From Planctomycetota bacterium (GTDB lineage: Bacteria > Planctomycetota > UBA8742 > UBA2392), in contig JAIOJA010000012.1 in NCBI GenBank assembly GCA_019912315.1, forward strand, positions 1 to 64,000: a DNA stretch of 64,000 nt. Direction: 5' to 3'. A program made the position numbers and the translations under genes. The first letter of the stretch is position 1; every line of letters begins with the position of its first letter. This document shows, in pieces, positions 54,174 through 62,057 of this stretch. A model generated the notes under the pieces. That model was not told the origin of the DNA and ran no database searches. It saw only the letters and a list, made by a program, of their open reading frames with translations.

Positions 54174-54836
54174 TTACCTGTATCGGGTCGGGTCCGACAC
54201 GCCCGCCTGCTCGAACCCGGCCTTGCGCAGGCGGCAGGAGTCGCACAACCCGCAAGCGCGTTCGTTTACAGGGTCGTAGCAGGAATGGGTAAGCCCATAG
54301 TCCACGCCCATGGCCATTCCGTGCTCGATGATCTCCGCCTTGGCCATGTTGATTAACGGTGCGTGCAGGCGGATAGTTCGACCCTCCACACCGGCTTTTG
54401 TCGCCAGGTTGGCCAGCTTCTCGAAGGCCTCGACGAACGCGGGACGGCAGTCGGGGTAGCCGGAGTAGTCAACAGCGTTGACCCCGATGAAAATGTCGTG
54501 CGCGCCCACGGACTCGGCATAGGCGAGCGCGTAGCTTAGAAACAGCGTGTTTCGTGCCGGCACGTACGTGACTGGGATACCCGTGGTGACGCCGTCTTTC
54601 GGCACCTCAATGTCGGCCGTCAACGCGCTACCGCCGATCGTCCGCAAGTCCAGCTCGATCACCCGGGGCTCCGACACGCCCAGGAATTCGCAGACCGCTC
54701 GCGCGCTCCGCAACTCAACGGCGTGGCGCTGCCCGTAGTCAAACGTCAGGGGCAGACATTCGAACTCGCGCGCCGCGATCGCGAGTACAGTAGCGCTATC
54801 GAGTCCGCCGGACACCAGTACGATCGCTTTGTCCAT
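54174..54836 (-). CDS. queC: 7-cyano-7-deazaguanine synthase
   Basis: This 220-residue enzyme converts 7-carboxy-7-deazaguanine to preQ0 with ATP and ammonia, in queuosine (and archaeosine-type) biosynthesis. The PP-loop is [15 protein letters not shown], followed by [29 protein letters not shown] and [15 protein letters not shown]. The structural zinc site is [16 protein letters not shown] near the C-terminus. Length is normal. It has no visible Shine-Dalgarno: the 15 bases before ATG 54836 are the tail of a terminator. queD, queE and queF are not in the window. Confidence 0.96.
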   Translation of the reverse strand: MDKAIVLVSGGLDSATVLAIAAREFECLPLTFDYGQRHAVELRSARAVCEFLGVSEPRVIELDLRTIGGSALTADIEVPKDGVTTGIPVTYVPARNTLFLSYALAYAESVGAHDIFIGVNAVDYSGYPDCRPAFVEAFEKLANLATKAGVEGRTIRLHAPLINMAKAEIIEHGMAMGVDYGLTHSCYDPVNERACGLCDSCRLRKAGFEQAGVSDPTRYR

Positions 54837-54845
54837 GCCGGGATT

Positions 54846-54882
54846 AAACGAAACTCGCGGGCAGGCGCACCTGCCCGCGAGT
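54846..54882 (-). terminator. Intrinsic terminator after the VWA genes
   Basis: A perfect 13-bp stem (54870-54882 with 54853-54865) has a 4-nt loop and is followed on the minus strand by ttcgttt. It starts 8 bases after the VWA stop codon and ends about 10 bases before the queC ATG. Confidence 0.8.
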
Positions 54883-54890
54883 GATGTTGT

Positions 54891-56306
54891 TCAGTCCTTC
54901 TTCTGCCCGTAGTCGATGCCGCAGCCCCAGTCGGTGTAGCCGCCGCCGGAATCCTCGGCGAAGCCTTTCATCAGCTTTTTGTCGTGAATGCCGATGCCGA
55001 CGGTGTTGACCACAACCTTGCGGAAACGGTTGATGTACTGCTGCAATTCAAGCAGCTTGTCGCGCTTGACGTACTCGCCGTTGCCGACCGGGTTGCCCCA
55101 CTCATCCTTTGCGCTGCTGTCCGAAGAGTCGTCGCTCCAGGTAGGATAGCCGTCGGTCAGGAACACGATTGTGTGCGCGCCGGTAAGTACGCAGTCCTTG
55201 TCCAGTTCCGGGTTTTCGGTCTTGTTGCGCTTTTCGGACAGCTCAAAGGCCTGCTTGATAGCTCCGTGGATATTGGTCGTTGAATCGGGCTCAAGGTCGT
55301 CAACGTTGTCCATCCAGACGTTGCAGTTCTTGTCGGTGGCCTCGACCCAGCCTTCGGACCACAGCACCACCTCCGTCGAGTAAGTCACGATGGCGAAGTG
55401 GCGCATTTCGGGGTCACCCTTCGCGCTGCGTGTGCCCTTCTTCTTGTCTTTGCCATCGCTTTTGTCCGGACGCAGCTTGTCGATGGAGTGCCGCAACTCG
55501 GCTTTGGCCAAGGCCATCGGCGTCGGCGGGTCGGGCATTTCGTCCCAGTTCAGATGGTCCGCCTTCTTCTTGATCTTGTCGATGTCCTCATCCTTGATCG
55601 GCCATTTCATGCTGTCGGAAACGTCGATCACGAACACGACGCGCGTGCCGACCATGGGTTCCTTGAAGATAATGGGCGCTGTCTTGCTGCGCTTTTCGGG
55701 CGGCTTGTCGGCGTCATCCACCTTCTGCTTGTTTTCCTTGTTGCGCAGCCACCATTCCCAGAAGGCCAGGGTGTCCGGGTTGAAGGCGCTGTCTTCTTCC
55801 GTGAGGTCCAGCAGTACGCGCTCCGCCATGTGGCGCAGCCGCACAATCTGGTTTTCGGACCATTTCTGCCAATCAATCAGCGCGCGCACGACCTTGAGGC
55901 TCGCTTCTTCGTCCCCCTTGGCGAGCACGCCCAGGCAGGCGATCACGTTGACGGGCACAATTTCTTCCTTGTGCAGCTTGTCGAAATCCTGGCCCATCAG
56001 AGCCAGCACTTCCGGCAGGAACACCTTGCCGCTGCTACGTTTGTTCGCTTCGGCCTGACGGACGGCTTCGACGGCGGCGATCGTGAGATAGGGCGACTTG
56101 CCTTTAGTCAGGCAGTCGCGGACTTCATCGGCATTCTTTTCATCGTCACTGGCAGCGGCCAAGGGCAGCAGGCGTTCGAATTCGTCGTAGGCCTCGCTGC
56201 GGTCATCCTTGGCGAGCGCGCGGTCGAGAACGCGAGCATCGCTGACCTTGGCGGTTACAGCGATCAGCGCCGCGATTGCCAGCAGCAGTGCGAATGTGCG
56301 GATCAT
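54891..56306 (-). CDS. Secreted HEAT/VWA protein, copy 1
   Basis: The product has 471 residues from ATG 56306, preceded by gaaggaac. The signal peptide is MIRTFALLLAIAALIAVTA. Residues about 25-190 are helical HEAT-like repeats (VRDCLTKGKSPYLTIAAVEAVRQAE, VVRALIDWQKWSENQIVRLR) ending in TLAFWEWWLRNKEN. A linker EKRSKTAP precedes a von Willebrand factor A domain with MIDAS residues in FVIDVSDSMKW, the threonine site near TNIHGAI, and FLTDGYPTW. A cysteine pair (NCNVW, KDCVLTG) is conserved with its neighbour. It is a tandem paralog of the upstream gene (29 bp) and is closed by a terminator. Its ligand is unknown; MoxR-type ATPases often act with VWA proteins, and one is encoded opposite. Confidence 0.85.
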   Translation of the reverse strand: MIRTFALLLAIAALIAVTAKVSDARVLDRALAKDDRSEAYDEFERLLPLAAASDDEKNADEVRDCLTKGKSPYLTIAAVEAVRQAEANKRSSGKVFLPEVLALMGQDFDKLHKEEIVPVNVIACLGVLAKGDEEASLKVVRALIDWQKWSENQIVRLRHMAERVLLDLTEEDSAFNPDTLAFWEWWLRNKENKQKVDDADKPPEKRSKTAPIIFKEPMVGTRVVFVIDVSDSMKWPIKDEDIDKIKKKADHLNWDEMPDPPTPMALAKAELRHSIDKLRPDKSDGKDKKKGTRSAKGDPEMRHFAIVTYSTEVVLWSEGWVEATDKNCNVWMDNVDDLEPDSTTNIHGAIKQAFELSEKRNKTENPELDKDCVLTGAHTIVFLTDGYPTWSDDSSDSSAKDEWGNPVGNGEYVKRDKLLELQQYINRFRKVVVNTVGIGIHDKKLMKGFAEDSGGGYTDWGCGIDYGQKKD

Positions 56307-56335
56307 GCTTGTTCCTTCCATAGCCCCGGAAGCAG

Positions 56336-58024
56336 TTATTCAGGAAAGCCCCAGTCAACGTAAACGCCGCCGGTGCGTTTGGCGAGGTTTTTCAGCAGGT
56401 CCTTGTCGTGATTGCCGATGCCGACGGTATTGATGATCAACTTTCGGAACAGGTTGACACGCACGATGTCCGGCCAGATTTCCTCACCCAGAATGAAGCT
56501 CCCGTTGCCGACCTGGCCCTTGGGGTTGCGGGGGTCCGTCGCGTCCTGGGCGGTGGAGTCGTCGCTCCAGCTTGCCCAGCCGTCGGTCAGGAAAATAATC
56601 GTGTCGGCGCCGCTCAGCACGCAGTTGGGATCAACGGAGGGGCTTTCGCAATCAGTGCCCTTGTCCGAGATCTTCATGGCTTGCATCAACCCGCCGTGAA
56701 TGTTCGTCAGCGCGTCCGGCTCGAGGTCAAGGGCCTCATCGGCCCATTTCTTGCAGTTCGCGCCGGTCGCCTGCACGTAGCCGCCGGTGATGACGTCCAC
56801 CTCGGTACTGTAGGTCACGACGGCGAAATAGCGGTCGCCTTCGAAACTCCGGATGGCGCGGGCGAGTTCTTCCCGTGCAAGCTCCATTTTCGTGCTGATA
56901 TCTTTCCAGGGCAGCTGGCGCAGCGGGTTGTCAGCGTCCTTGTCCTCTTCGTCTGGTTCTTCCTCAGGCTTTTCGCCCTTGCGCTTGCCGGAAACCGGGC
57001 CGCGCTCCTTCTTGCGCTTCTCAATCTCCTCAAGCGATATTTTCAGGGGCAGCTTCATGCTGTCTGAAGTGTCGATCACGAACACGAAGCGTTTGCCGAC
57101 CGGAGCAGTGTCGAACACAGGCGGTACCACGGCGGTCTTGCTGCGCTTCTCGGCGGGTCTTTTGCTGTCATCGATGGGGCGCTTGGCCTTCATCTGCTCG
57201 ACCCACCACTTCCAGAAGAAGACGGAGCCCATGTCGGCGGTTTCGCCCGTAAGTTCCGCGAGCATCCGTCCTCCGAAGTAGCGCACGCGTTCGTCGAGGC
57301 AGGTCTTGCGTTCTTCCCAGGTGACGACGGCCTCGACGACCTTGATGACCGCGGCTTTGTCGTTGCGGTCCACGATGTCCTTTAGGCAATCGAACGTATT
57401 GATAGGCACGATCAGCCACTTCTTTGCCCAGTCCGGGTTATCCTCAAGCACGATGTTGATGACATCGTCTGTGAATCGCGATGCTTCCGCCTGCCGGATG
57501 GCCTCAAGCGCGGCGCATTTGATGTACGGGTTTTCCGGGTCGCCCAGCGCCGTGCGCAGTGTCGCGTCAGCCGGCGCGATGTCCTTCATACTTGCCAGGG
57601 CGCGGAAGAAATCGAACTGGTCCAGGGCGAGCGTCGGATCTTTGGCGGACTTCATGTCGAGTGCCATGTCGCCGATCAGCTTGACGCTTTCTTCGTCGGT
57701 AAAGGCGCCAAGGGCCTGAACAATCTTGTCGCGAACTTCGCCGGGGAGTCCGGGTTTCTTGCGTTTGCGCGCCTTCTGGTCTTCGTCTAGTTCACCTACC
57801 AGAAACTTGGCGGCCTCTTTGTCGTTGGTGCGTGCCATCTTTTCGACAACGCGTCCCATGGCGGTACGAGCACCGTCGCGCTTGTGGGTTTCGTATTCTT
57901 TTTCAAGCGACTTGAAGTCATCCTGTGCCTGTACGGTAGTGACCGGCGCGCTGACCGAAAATACACCAAGTGTCAGCAGGCAGACTGCAAAGAACGTCCA
58001 GCGAAAGTGTGTTGGGCGCTGCAT
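56336..58024 (-). CDS. Secreted HEAT/VWA protein, copy 2
   Basis: The product has 562 residues with a signal peptide (FFAVCLLTLGVFSVSAPVTT) and an aggagat site 4 nt before ATG 58024. HEAT-like repeats span about 75-260 (EVRDKIVQALGAFTDEESVKLIGDMAL, YIKCAALEAIRQAEASRF). The SVFFWKWWVEQMKAKRP segment and the EKRSKTA linker repeat those of copy 1. The VWA domain has FVIDTSDSMKLPL, a charged insert (EEIEKRKKERGPVSG, about 40 residues longer than in copy 1), TNIHGGLMQAM and FLTDGWASW. Metal-site residues are complete. First gene of the two-gene unit; its promoter lies in the 58025-58325 spacer shared with the MoxR-RDD gene. Confidence 0.87.
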   Translation of the reverse strand: MQRPTHFRWTFFAVCLLTLGVFSVSAPVTTVQAQDDFKSLEKEYETHKRDGARTAMGRVVEKMARTNDKEAAKFLVGELDEDQKARKRKKPGLPGEVRDKIVQALGAFTDEESVKLIGDMALDMKSAKDPTLALDQFDFFRALASMKDIAPADATLRTALGDPENPYIKCAALEAIRQAEASRFTDDVINIVLEDNPDWAKKWLIVPINTFDCLKDIVDRNDKAAVIKVVEAVVTWEERKTCLDERVRYFGGRMLAELTGETADMGSVFFWKWWVEQMKAKRPIDDSKRPAEKRSKTAVVPPVFDTAPVGKRFVFVIDTSDSMKLPLKISLEEIEKRKKERGPVSGKRKGEKPEEEPDEEDKDADNPLRQLPWKDISTKMELAREELARAIRSFEGDRYFAVVTYSTEVDVITGGYVQATGANCKKWADEALDLEPDALTNIHGGLMQAMKISDKGTDCESPSVDPNCVLSGADTIIFLTDGWASWSDDSTAQDATDPRNPKGQVGNGSFILGEEIWPDIVRVNLFRKLIINTVGIGNHDKDLLKNLAKRTGGVYVDWGFPE

Positions 58025-58325
58025 AAGATCTCCTCTTCAGCTCCCGGTTTGGGGTTGCCCAGCCAGTTTAGCCCATGCCCATCACGCCGCAATGCTACCT
58101 GACGGTAACATATCACGCGCCCGCCCGTGTTCGAAGCGTAGCGAGCGCCGTGTTTCGGCGCAGATTTCGGCCCAAACGCCAATACATCAAGTGCCGTGCC
58201 GCAATCAGGGGCGATGGCGATATTCTCAACAGTCAAACGCACACCGAGCCCCTTGGTTCGCCGGATTTATCACTGCTTGTGGGTTGGCTTTGCGTTTCCA
58301 TAATACGGCAGCACTGAGGGGTCCA
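58025..58325. other. Divergent regulatory spacer, VWA pair / MoxR-RDD
   Basis: No gene-like frame is supported in these 301 bases. Toward the plus strand, TTGTGG (58277-58282), a 16-bp spacer and CATAAT (58299-58304) form a plausible weak promoter for the MoxR-RDD gene, 22 bases before its ATG. Toward the minus strand a TATGTT-like -10 around 58108-58113 lacks a good -35. Confidence 0.4.
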
Positions 58326-59963
58326 ATGGGTTCAGAACAGCCGGCACTTACAGGCGATGACTACCGCGTACTTGGCGAAATCGGCGAGGCCCACAAGGCC
58401 ATCCGCGCCGAGTTGGGCAAGCGCATCATCGGTCAGGAAGAAGTGATTGAGCAGGTGCTGACGGCGTTCTTCGCCGGCGGGCACGTGCTGCTGCTGGGCG
58501 TTCCTGGGCTGGCCAAGACGTTGCTGATCAGCACTCTCTCTGAAATCCTGGGCATGGATTTCAACCGTATCCAGTTTACGCCCGACCTCATGCCCAGTGA
58601 CATCACCGGCAGCGATGTGCTGTCCGGCGACGACAAGGACCGCAGCTTCCAGTTCATGGGCGGGCCGATCTTCGCGAACTTTGTGCTGGCGGACGAAATC
58701 AACCGCACGCCGCCCAAGACACAGGCCGCTCTGCTCGAGGCCATGGAAGAATTCGCCATCACCGTGGCCGGCAAGCGCTACCCGCTGCCGCGCCCGTACT
58801 TCGTGATGGCGACCCAGAACCCCATTGAGCAGGAGGGTACGTACCTGCTGCCCGCCGCGGCCCTTGACCGCTTTATGTTCACCGTGCTGGTGGATTACCC
58901 GGAGCAGCACGACGAAATGGAAATGCTTTATCGCACGACCAGCAGACCGCCGGAGGAAGTAAACCGCCTGCTGGACGCTGAGAAGATCAACCGCATGCTT
59001 TCCGTGGTGCGGCGGATCAACATGCGGGACGATACGCTGAAATACGCCATCGACCTGGTACGCGCCACCCGCCCCGAGAACAAGTTCAGCCCGGACGTCG
59101 TTGACCTGATTGAATGCGGCGGCAGCCCGCGCGCGACGCAGGCGCTGATTCTTGGTGCCAAGGCCAGAGCTGCTCTGGAAGGGCGTGACGAGGCCCTGCC
59201 GGATGACGTTCGAGCCATTGCATTACCTGCAATGCACCACCGGATTCTGACCAACTTCCATGCCGAGGCCGACGCAATTACCAGTCGCGACATTGTGCGC
59301 ACGCTGATTCGCGACGTGCGCCGCCCGGACTGGGACATCCAGGTTGAGACCGTGAAGAAAAGCCGCTCAATCGGCGAGATGTTCACGCGCCTGGTGTTGG
59401 GCAAGGGAGGCACGCGCCGCGCTGACCGTCGGACGTGGGACATGCCGGATCGCGCATCCGGCGACCAGCAGGTCGTGATGGGCCGCGCAGGTTTAACGTC
59501 GAGATTTTTTGCGAGCATGGTCGACAGCCTGATCTGCTCGGTGATTTTCGTGCTTCTCTTTGTGTTGTTGCAGACGGCGGCCGGTCTGCAATTTGGTACT
59601 GACATGTCGCTGGACGAGCTTGCAAAGGCTGGTCGGTTTTTGGCGGTTTACCTGTTCGCGGCTTTTGCCGTGATCGGTACGCTTCTGGTGACGACGGAAG
59701 CTACGGGCGGAACGCCAGGCAAGCGCCTGTTAGGGATACGTGTCATGACGCCGGACGGTGACCTGCCCGGTGCCGGGATGGCGGTTGCGCGCCTGGTCAT
59801 CTGGGCGGTACTTGCGCCGGTTTCGATGATCGTAGCGCTTAGCGGGCGCTCAATTTCCGACATGGCCACGGGCACGGAGGTCGTCGCCCTCGGCACGCGC
59901 GACGAATGGGTGGAGCAGAACACCCGCCAGGCCCCAAGACTGGGCCAACCCGCCGCAGCGTGA
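58326..59963 (+). CDS. MoxR-family AAA+ ATPase fused to an RDD membrane domain
   Basis: The product has 545 residues from ATG 58326, preceded by gagggg. Residues 1-355 are a MoxR-type AAA+ ATPase: IGQEEVIEQVL, Walker A GVPGLAKT (58-65), GSDVLSGDDKDRSF, Walker B FVLADEINRTPPKTQAAL (119-136), sensor ATQNPIEQEGTY and the C-terminal lid ALPDDVRAIALPAMHHR. A linker (about 356-386) leads to an RDD domain: SRFFASMVDSLI with its R and D, three hydrophobic helices, and GGTPGKRLLGIRVMTPDG. Family knowledge places MoxR proteins as chaperone-like partners of VWA proteins. The RDD domain would tether this one to the membrane. Such a single-chain fusion is unusual. It faces the two secreted VWA genes. Confidence 0.9.
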   Translation: MGSEQPALTGDDYRVLGEIGEAHKAIRAELGKRIIGQEEVIEQVLTAFFAGGHVLLLGVPGLAKTLLISTLSEILGMDFNRIQFTPDLMPSDITGSDVLSGDDKDRSFQFMGGPIFANFVLADEINRTPPKTQAALLEAMEEFAITVAGKRYPLPRPYFVMATQNPIEQEGTYLLPAAALDRFMFTVLVDYPEQHDEMEMLYRTTSRPPEEVNRLLDAEKINRMLSVVRRINMRDDTLKYAIDLVRATRPENKFSPDVVDLIECGGSPRATQALILGAKARAALEGRDEALPDDVRAIALPAMHHRILTNFHAEADAITSRDIVRTLIRDVRRPDWDIQVETVKKSRSIGEMFTRLVLGKGGTRRADRRTWDMPDRASGDQQVVMGRAGLTSRFFASMVDSLICSVIFVLLFVLLQTAAGLQFGTDMSLDELAKAGRFLAVYLFAAFAVIGTLLVTTEATGGTPGKRLLGIRVMTPDGDLPGAGMAVARLVIWAVLAPVSMIVALSGRSISDMATGTEVVALGTRDEWVEQNTRQAPRLGQPAAA

Positions 59964-60006
59964 TACGCATCGACGGATACGCAAGTCCATCGTTCGGCGC
60001 CGTTGC

Positions 60007-60732
60007 TTAGCGCCCGAACTTAAGTCGTTCGGCGAGGATTTCTGGCAGTCCGGCGTCGAGGATCTTGCGCCCTGTCGTTTCCAGGTCGTATTCGAGGCGG
60101 GTGATCTTCACCATTTCTTTTTCACTGTCGTAGATGGCGAAGCAGGATTTCGGGTTCTCGTCGCGCGGCTGGCCAACGCTGCCGACGTTCACGAGTGCCT
60201 TTTCGAATCCCTTCAGATTGATCTCGTAGCTCATGCTGTAGCTGACCATGGGCCCACTGAAGAACGTGACCGGTACGTGGCTGTGCCCGAGAAAGCACAC
60301 GCGCGTGCGAAGCTTTTCAAGCGATAGACGCGCGTCCTGGCTGGTCTGGATGTAATCAAACAGGTCTGGGAAATTCAGCGAGCCGTGCACCAGGGTGATG
60401 TCGTCATTTACCTCGTGCACGAGCGGAAGCTCGCGCAGGAAGGCCATGTTTTCTTCTTTCAGGTTGTCGCGCGTCCAGTAGACGGCCTGCTTCGCGTAGG
60501 TGTTGAAGAACTCAATGCTCAGCTTGCCGCAGACGGCCCAGTCATGGTTTCCGGCAACGGTGGGGCAGCCCATCTCGCGCACGATGTCGCAGCACTCGTC
60601 CGGGTTGGCACCGTATCCGACGATGTCGCCGAGGCAGAGGTAGCGGTCAACGCCTTCCTTCTTGCAGTGGGAGAGCACTGTTTCCAGCGCCTCGATGTTG
60701 CCGTGGATGTCACCGAATATGGCGTACCGCAA
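60007..60732 (-). CDS. Metallophosphoesterase (YfcE/calcineurin-like)
   Basis: This 241-residue cytoplasmic phosphoesterase carries the full metal-site series: GDIHGNIEALE, CLGDIVGYGANPDE, VAGNHDWAVCG, LVHGSLN and FLGHSHVPV. The family hydrolyses phosphodiesters or phosphoproteins using two metal ions; the substrate is not predictable. A C-terminal beta region (KALVNVGSVGQPRDENPKSCFAIYD) is standard for this branch. A gggag element lies 8 nt before ATG 60732. It stands alone, convergent with the MoxR-RDD gene (43 bp). Confidence 0.92.
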   Translation of the reverse strand: MRYAIFGDIHGNIEALETVLSHCKKEGVDRYLCLGDIVGYGANPDECCDIVREMGCPTVAGNHDWAVCGKLSIEFFNTYAKQAVYWTRDNLKEENMAFLRELPLVHEVNDDITLVHGSLNFPDLFDYIQTSQDARLSLEKLRTRVCFLGHSHVPVTFFSGPMVSYSMSYEINLKGFEKALVNVGSVGQPRDENPKSCFAIYDSEKEMVKITRLEYDLETTGRKILDAGLPEILAERLKFGR

Positions 60733-60860
60733 GACCGACTCCCGGCAACTTTACCTAAGTCAGGATGAAGGAATTAATTAGACCAATATAGTCCAAATCA
60801 AATCTTAGCCTGCCGCGTATCCTGCGGCAAGGTGAATGCATTCGCTTCGTTCCTTGTGTT
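60733..60860. other. AT-rich spacer with possible promoter
   Basis: This spacer contains the most A/T-rich stretch near it (60770-60808). On the minus strand a TATATT hexamer (60785-60790) could be the -10 of the phosphoesterase gene, though no good -35 is present. A 6-bp hairpin around 60811-60829 may mark the end of the ABC-2-like gene. Confidence 0.35.
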
Positions 60861-61616
60861 TTATGCGACTGACCTCACGGTCAAGCTCGCGCTATCCAAC
60901 GCTATACCGGCGACGCACCACGCACAAGCGTGTATTGCCAACGCGAGCACAGAAACCTCACCGCTGCCCCACAGAAGCGCGGTCAGGTCGTGCCGCGCGA
61001 GATCCGGCAGAATCACCGCCCACACGCCGCCCAGCCCGGCCACCGCGTATCCGAGGACGTATAATCCCAGTGTGATCATTCCGACAAGCACGGGGCGGCG
61101 CAGCCTGGCAACGGGTTGTACGAACGACAGCAGGATCGCGCTGGCGAACAACTGCCCGAGCACAGGCAGAAACAGGTTGCCGGTTTCATCGAACGCGCTG
61201 TCGGCGCCGCGATAGCTGAACAGGCGCGGGTCTTCCATTTCGAACCAGAGCAAGGCCGCGAAGATCGCGAACGTCCAGATGACCGAAAGTAGCACCAGCG
61301 GCAGCAGTCGACCGAGAAGTGTCCCGATGCTCAAGGCCCACACCGGTACCGGACGGGTCAAGAGCAGCGCCTCCGCGTCCTCGGATTCATCTTCGCCTGG
61401 CAGGCAGAACAGCAGCACCCCGACCGCACATAGCAGCCCGATGGTGTAAACGCCCAACTCTTTCAACTGCACGACTTCGTAGCCCAGCCCGAAAGCGCTG
61501 AACCAGCGCAGGCTAAGAATGAAGGCTACGCCGGCCATCGCCAGTACCCACGTGCCGCCGCGACGCATGATGTCGCGCGTGTTGGCGAGTGTGAGTGCAC
61601 AGATGGGCTGAAGCAT
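60861..61616 (-). CDS. ABC-2-like integral membrane protein
   Basis: This 251-residue protein has six hydrophobic segments and the general layout of an ABC-2 permease subunit: an N-terminal cytoplasmic LTLANTRDIMRRGGTWVLAMAG, a loop with the CLPGEDESEDAEALLLTRPVPVW motif characteristic of ABC-2 permeases, then helices to the end. No ATPase gene is adjacent, so it would have to pair with one elsewhere, or it belongs to a non-transport relative. It is the last gene of the NUDIX/gatB strand group, 15 bp after the NUDIX gene. Confidence 0.75.
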   Translation of the reverse strand: MLQPICALTLANTRDIMRRGGTWVLAMAGVAFILSLRWFSAFGLGYEVVQLKELGVYTIGLLCAVGVLLFCLPGEDESEDAEALLLTRPVPVWALSIGTLLGRLLPLVLLSVIWTFAIFAALLWFEMEDPRLFSYRGADSAFDETGNLFLPVLGQLFASAILLSFVQPVARLRRPVLVGMITLGLYVLGYAVAGLGGVWAVILPDLARHDLTALLWGSGEVSVLALAIHACAWCVAGIALDSASLTVRSVA

Positions 61617-61631
61617 GGCGTAAGTCTAGCG

Positions 61632-62054
61632 CTATTCGCGGTGCCTGGTAGCCGGATAAATGTTGCTGAAGAAGTGGCGGGAATCGCTGAACATCAGCCC
61701 TATGCGGGCGATCTCACGGAACTTGAGCCATTTGAAAGCGGCGACTTCACTCGGGTCGGGCGTCACGTCCCGGGGGCCGTCGAGGGTGCATTCCCACCAG
61801 TGCAGCACGAAATGTGCGCGACGGGTTACGCTTTCCCACAGTTTGCGCACGGGCTTCACGCGCAATCCCACTTCTTCCATGCATTCGCGGACGACCGCGT
61901 GCTGCTGAGTTTCGCCGGGCTCCATGCCGCCTGTTACGCTGGACCAGTAGCCGGGGTAGGTATCGCGTGCCGCGCGTTCGACAAACAGGATTTCGTCGCC
62001 GTCTTCGATGACGGCAACGATGGCATGGCGGAGTTTACCCTGGTCGTTGAACAT
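61632..62054 (-). CDS. NUDIX hydrolase
   Basis: This 140-residue enzyme hydrolyses nucleoside-diphosphate derivatives. The Nudix box starts GGMEPGETQQHAVV and ends RECMEEVGL, with all the metal-binding glutamates. Upstream HAIVAVIEDGDEILFVERAA and the following VKPVRKLWESV strands complete the fold. The DTYPGYWSSVTGG lead-in is like those of small ADP-ribose or dNTP pyrophosphatases, but specificity cannot be fixed. It lies 3 bp after gatB and 15 bp before the membrane gene, indicating one transcript. Confidence 0.9.
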   Translation of the reverse strand: MFNDQGKLRHAIVAVIEDGDEILFVERAARDTYPGYWSSVTGGMEPGETQQHAVVRECMEEVGLRVKPVRKLWESVTRRAHFVLHWWECTLDGPRDVTPDPSEVAAFKWLKFREIARIGLMFSDSRHFFSNIYPATRHRE

Positions 62055-62057
62055 GAA

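Noticed and set aside
58075-58317. Small plus-strand frame in the VWA/MoxR spacer
   Set aside because: It has no ribosome-binding site, poor composition, and would run through the likely promoter.
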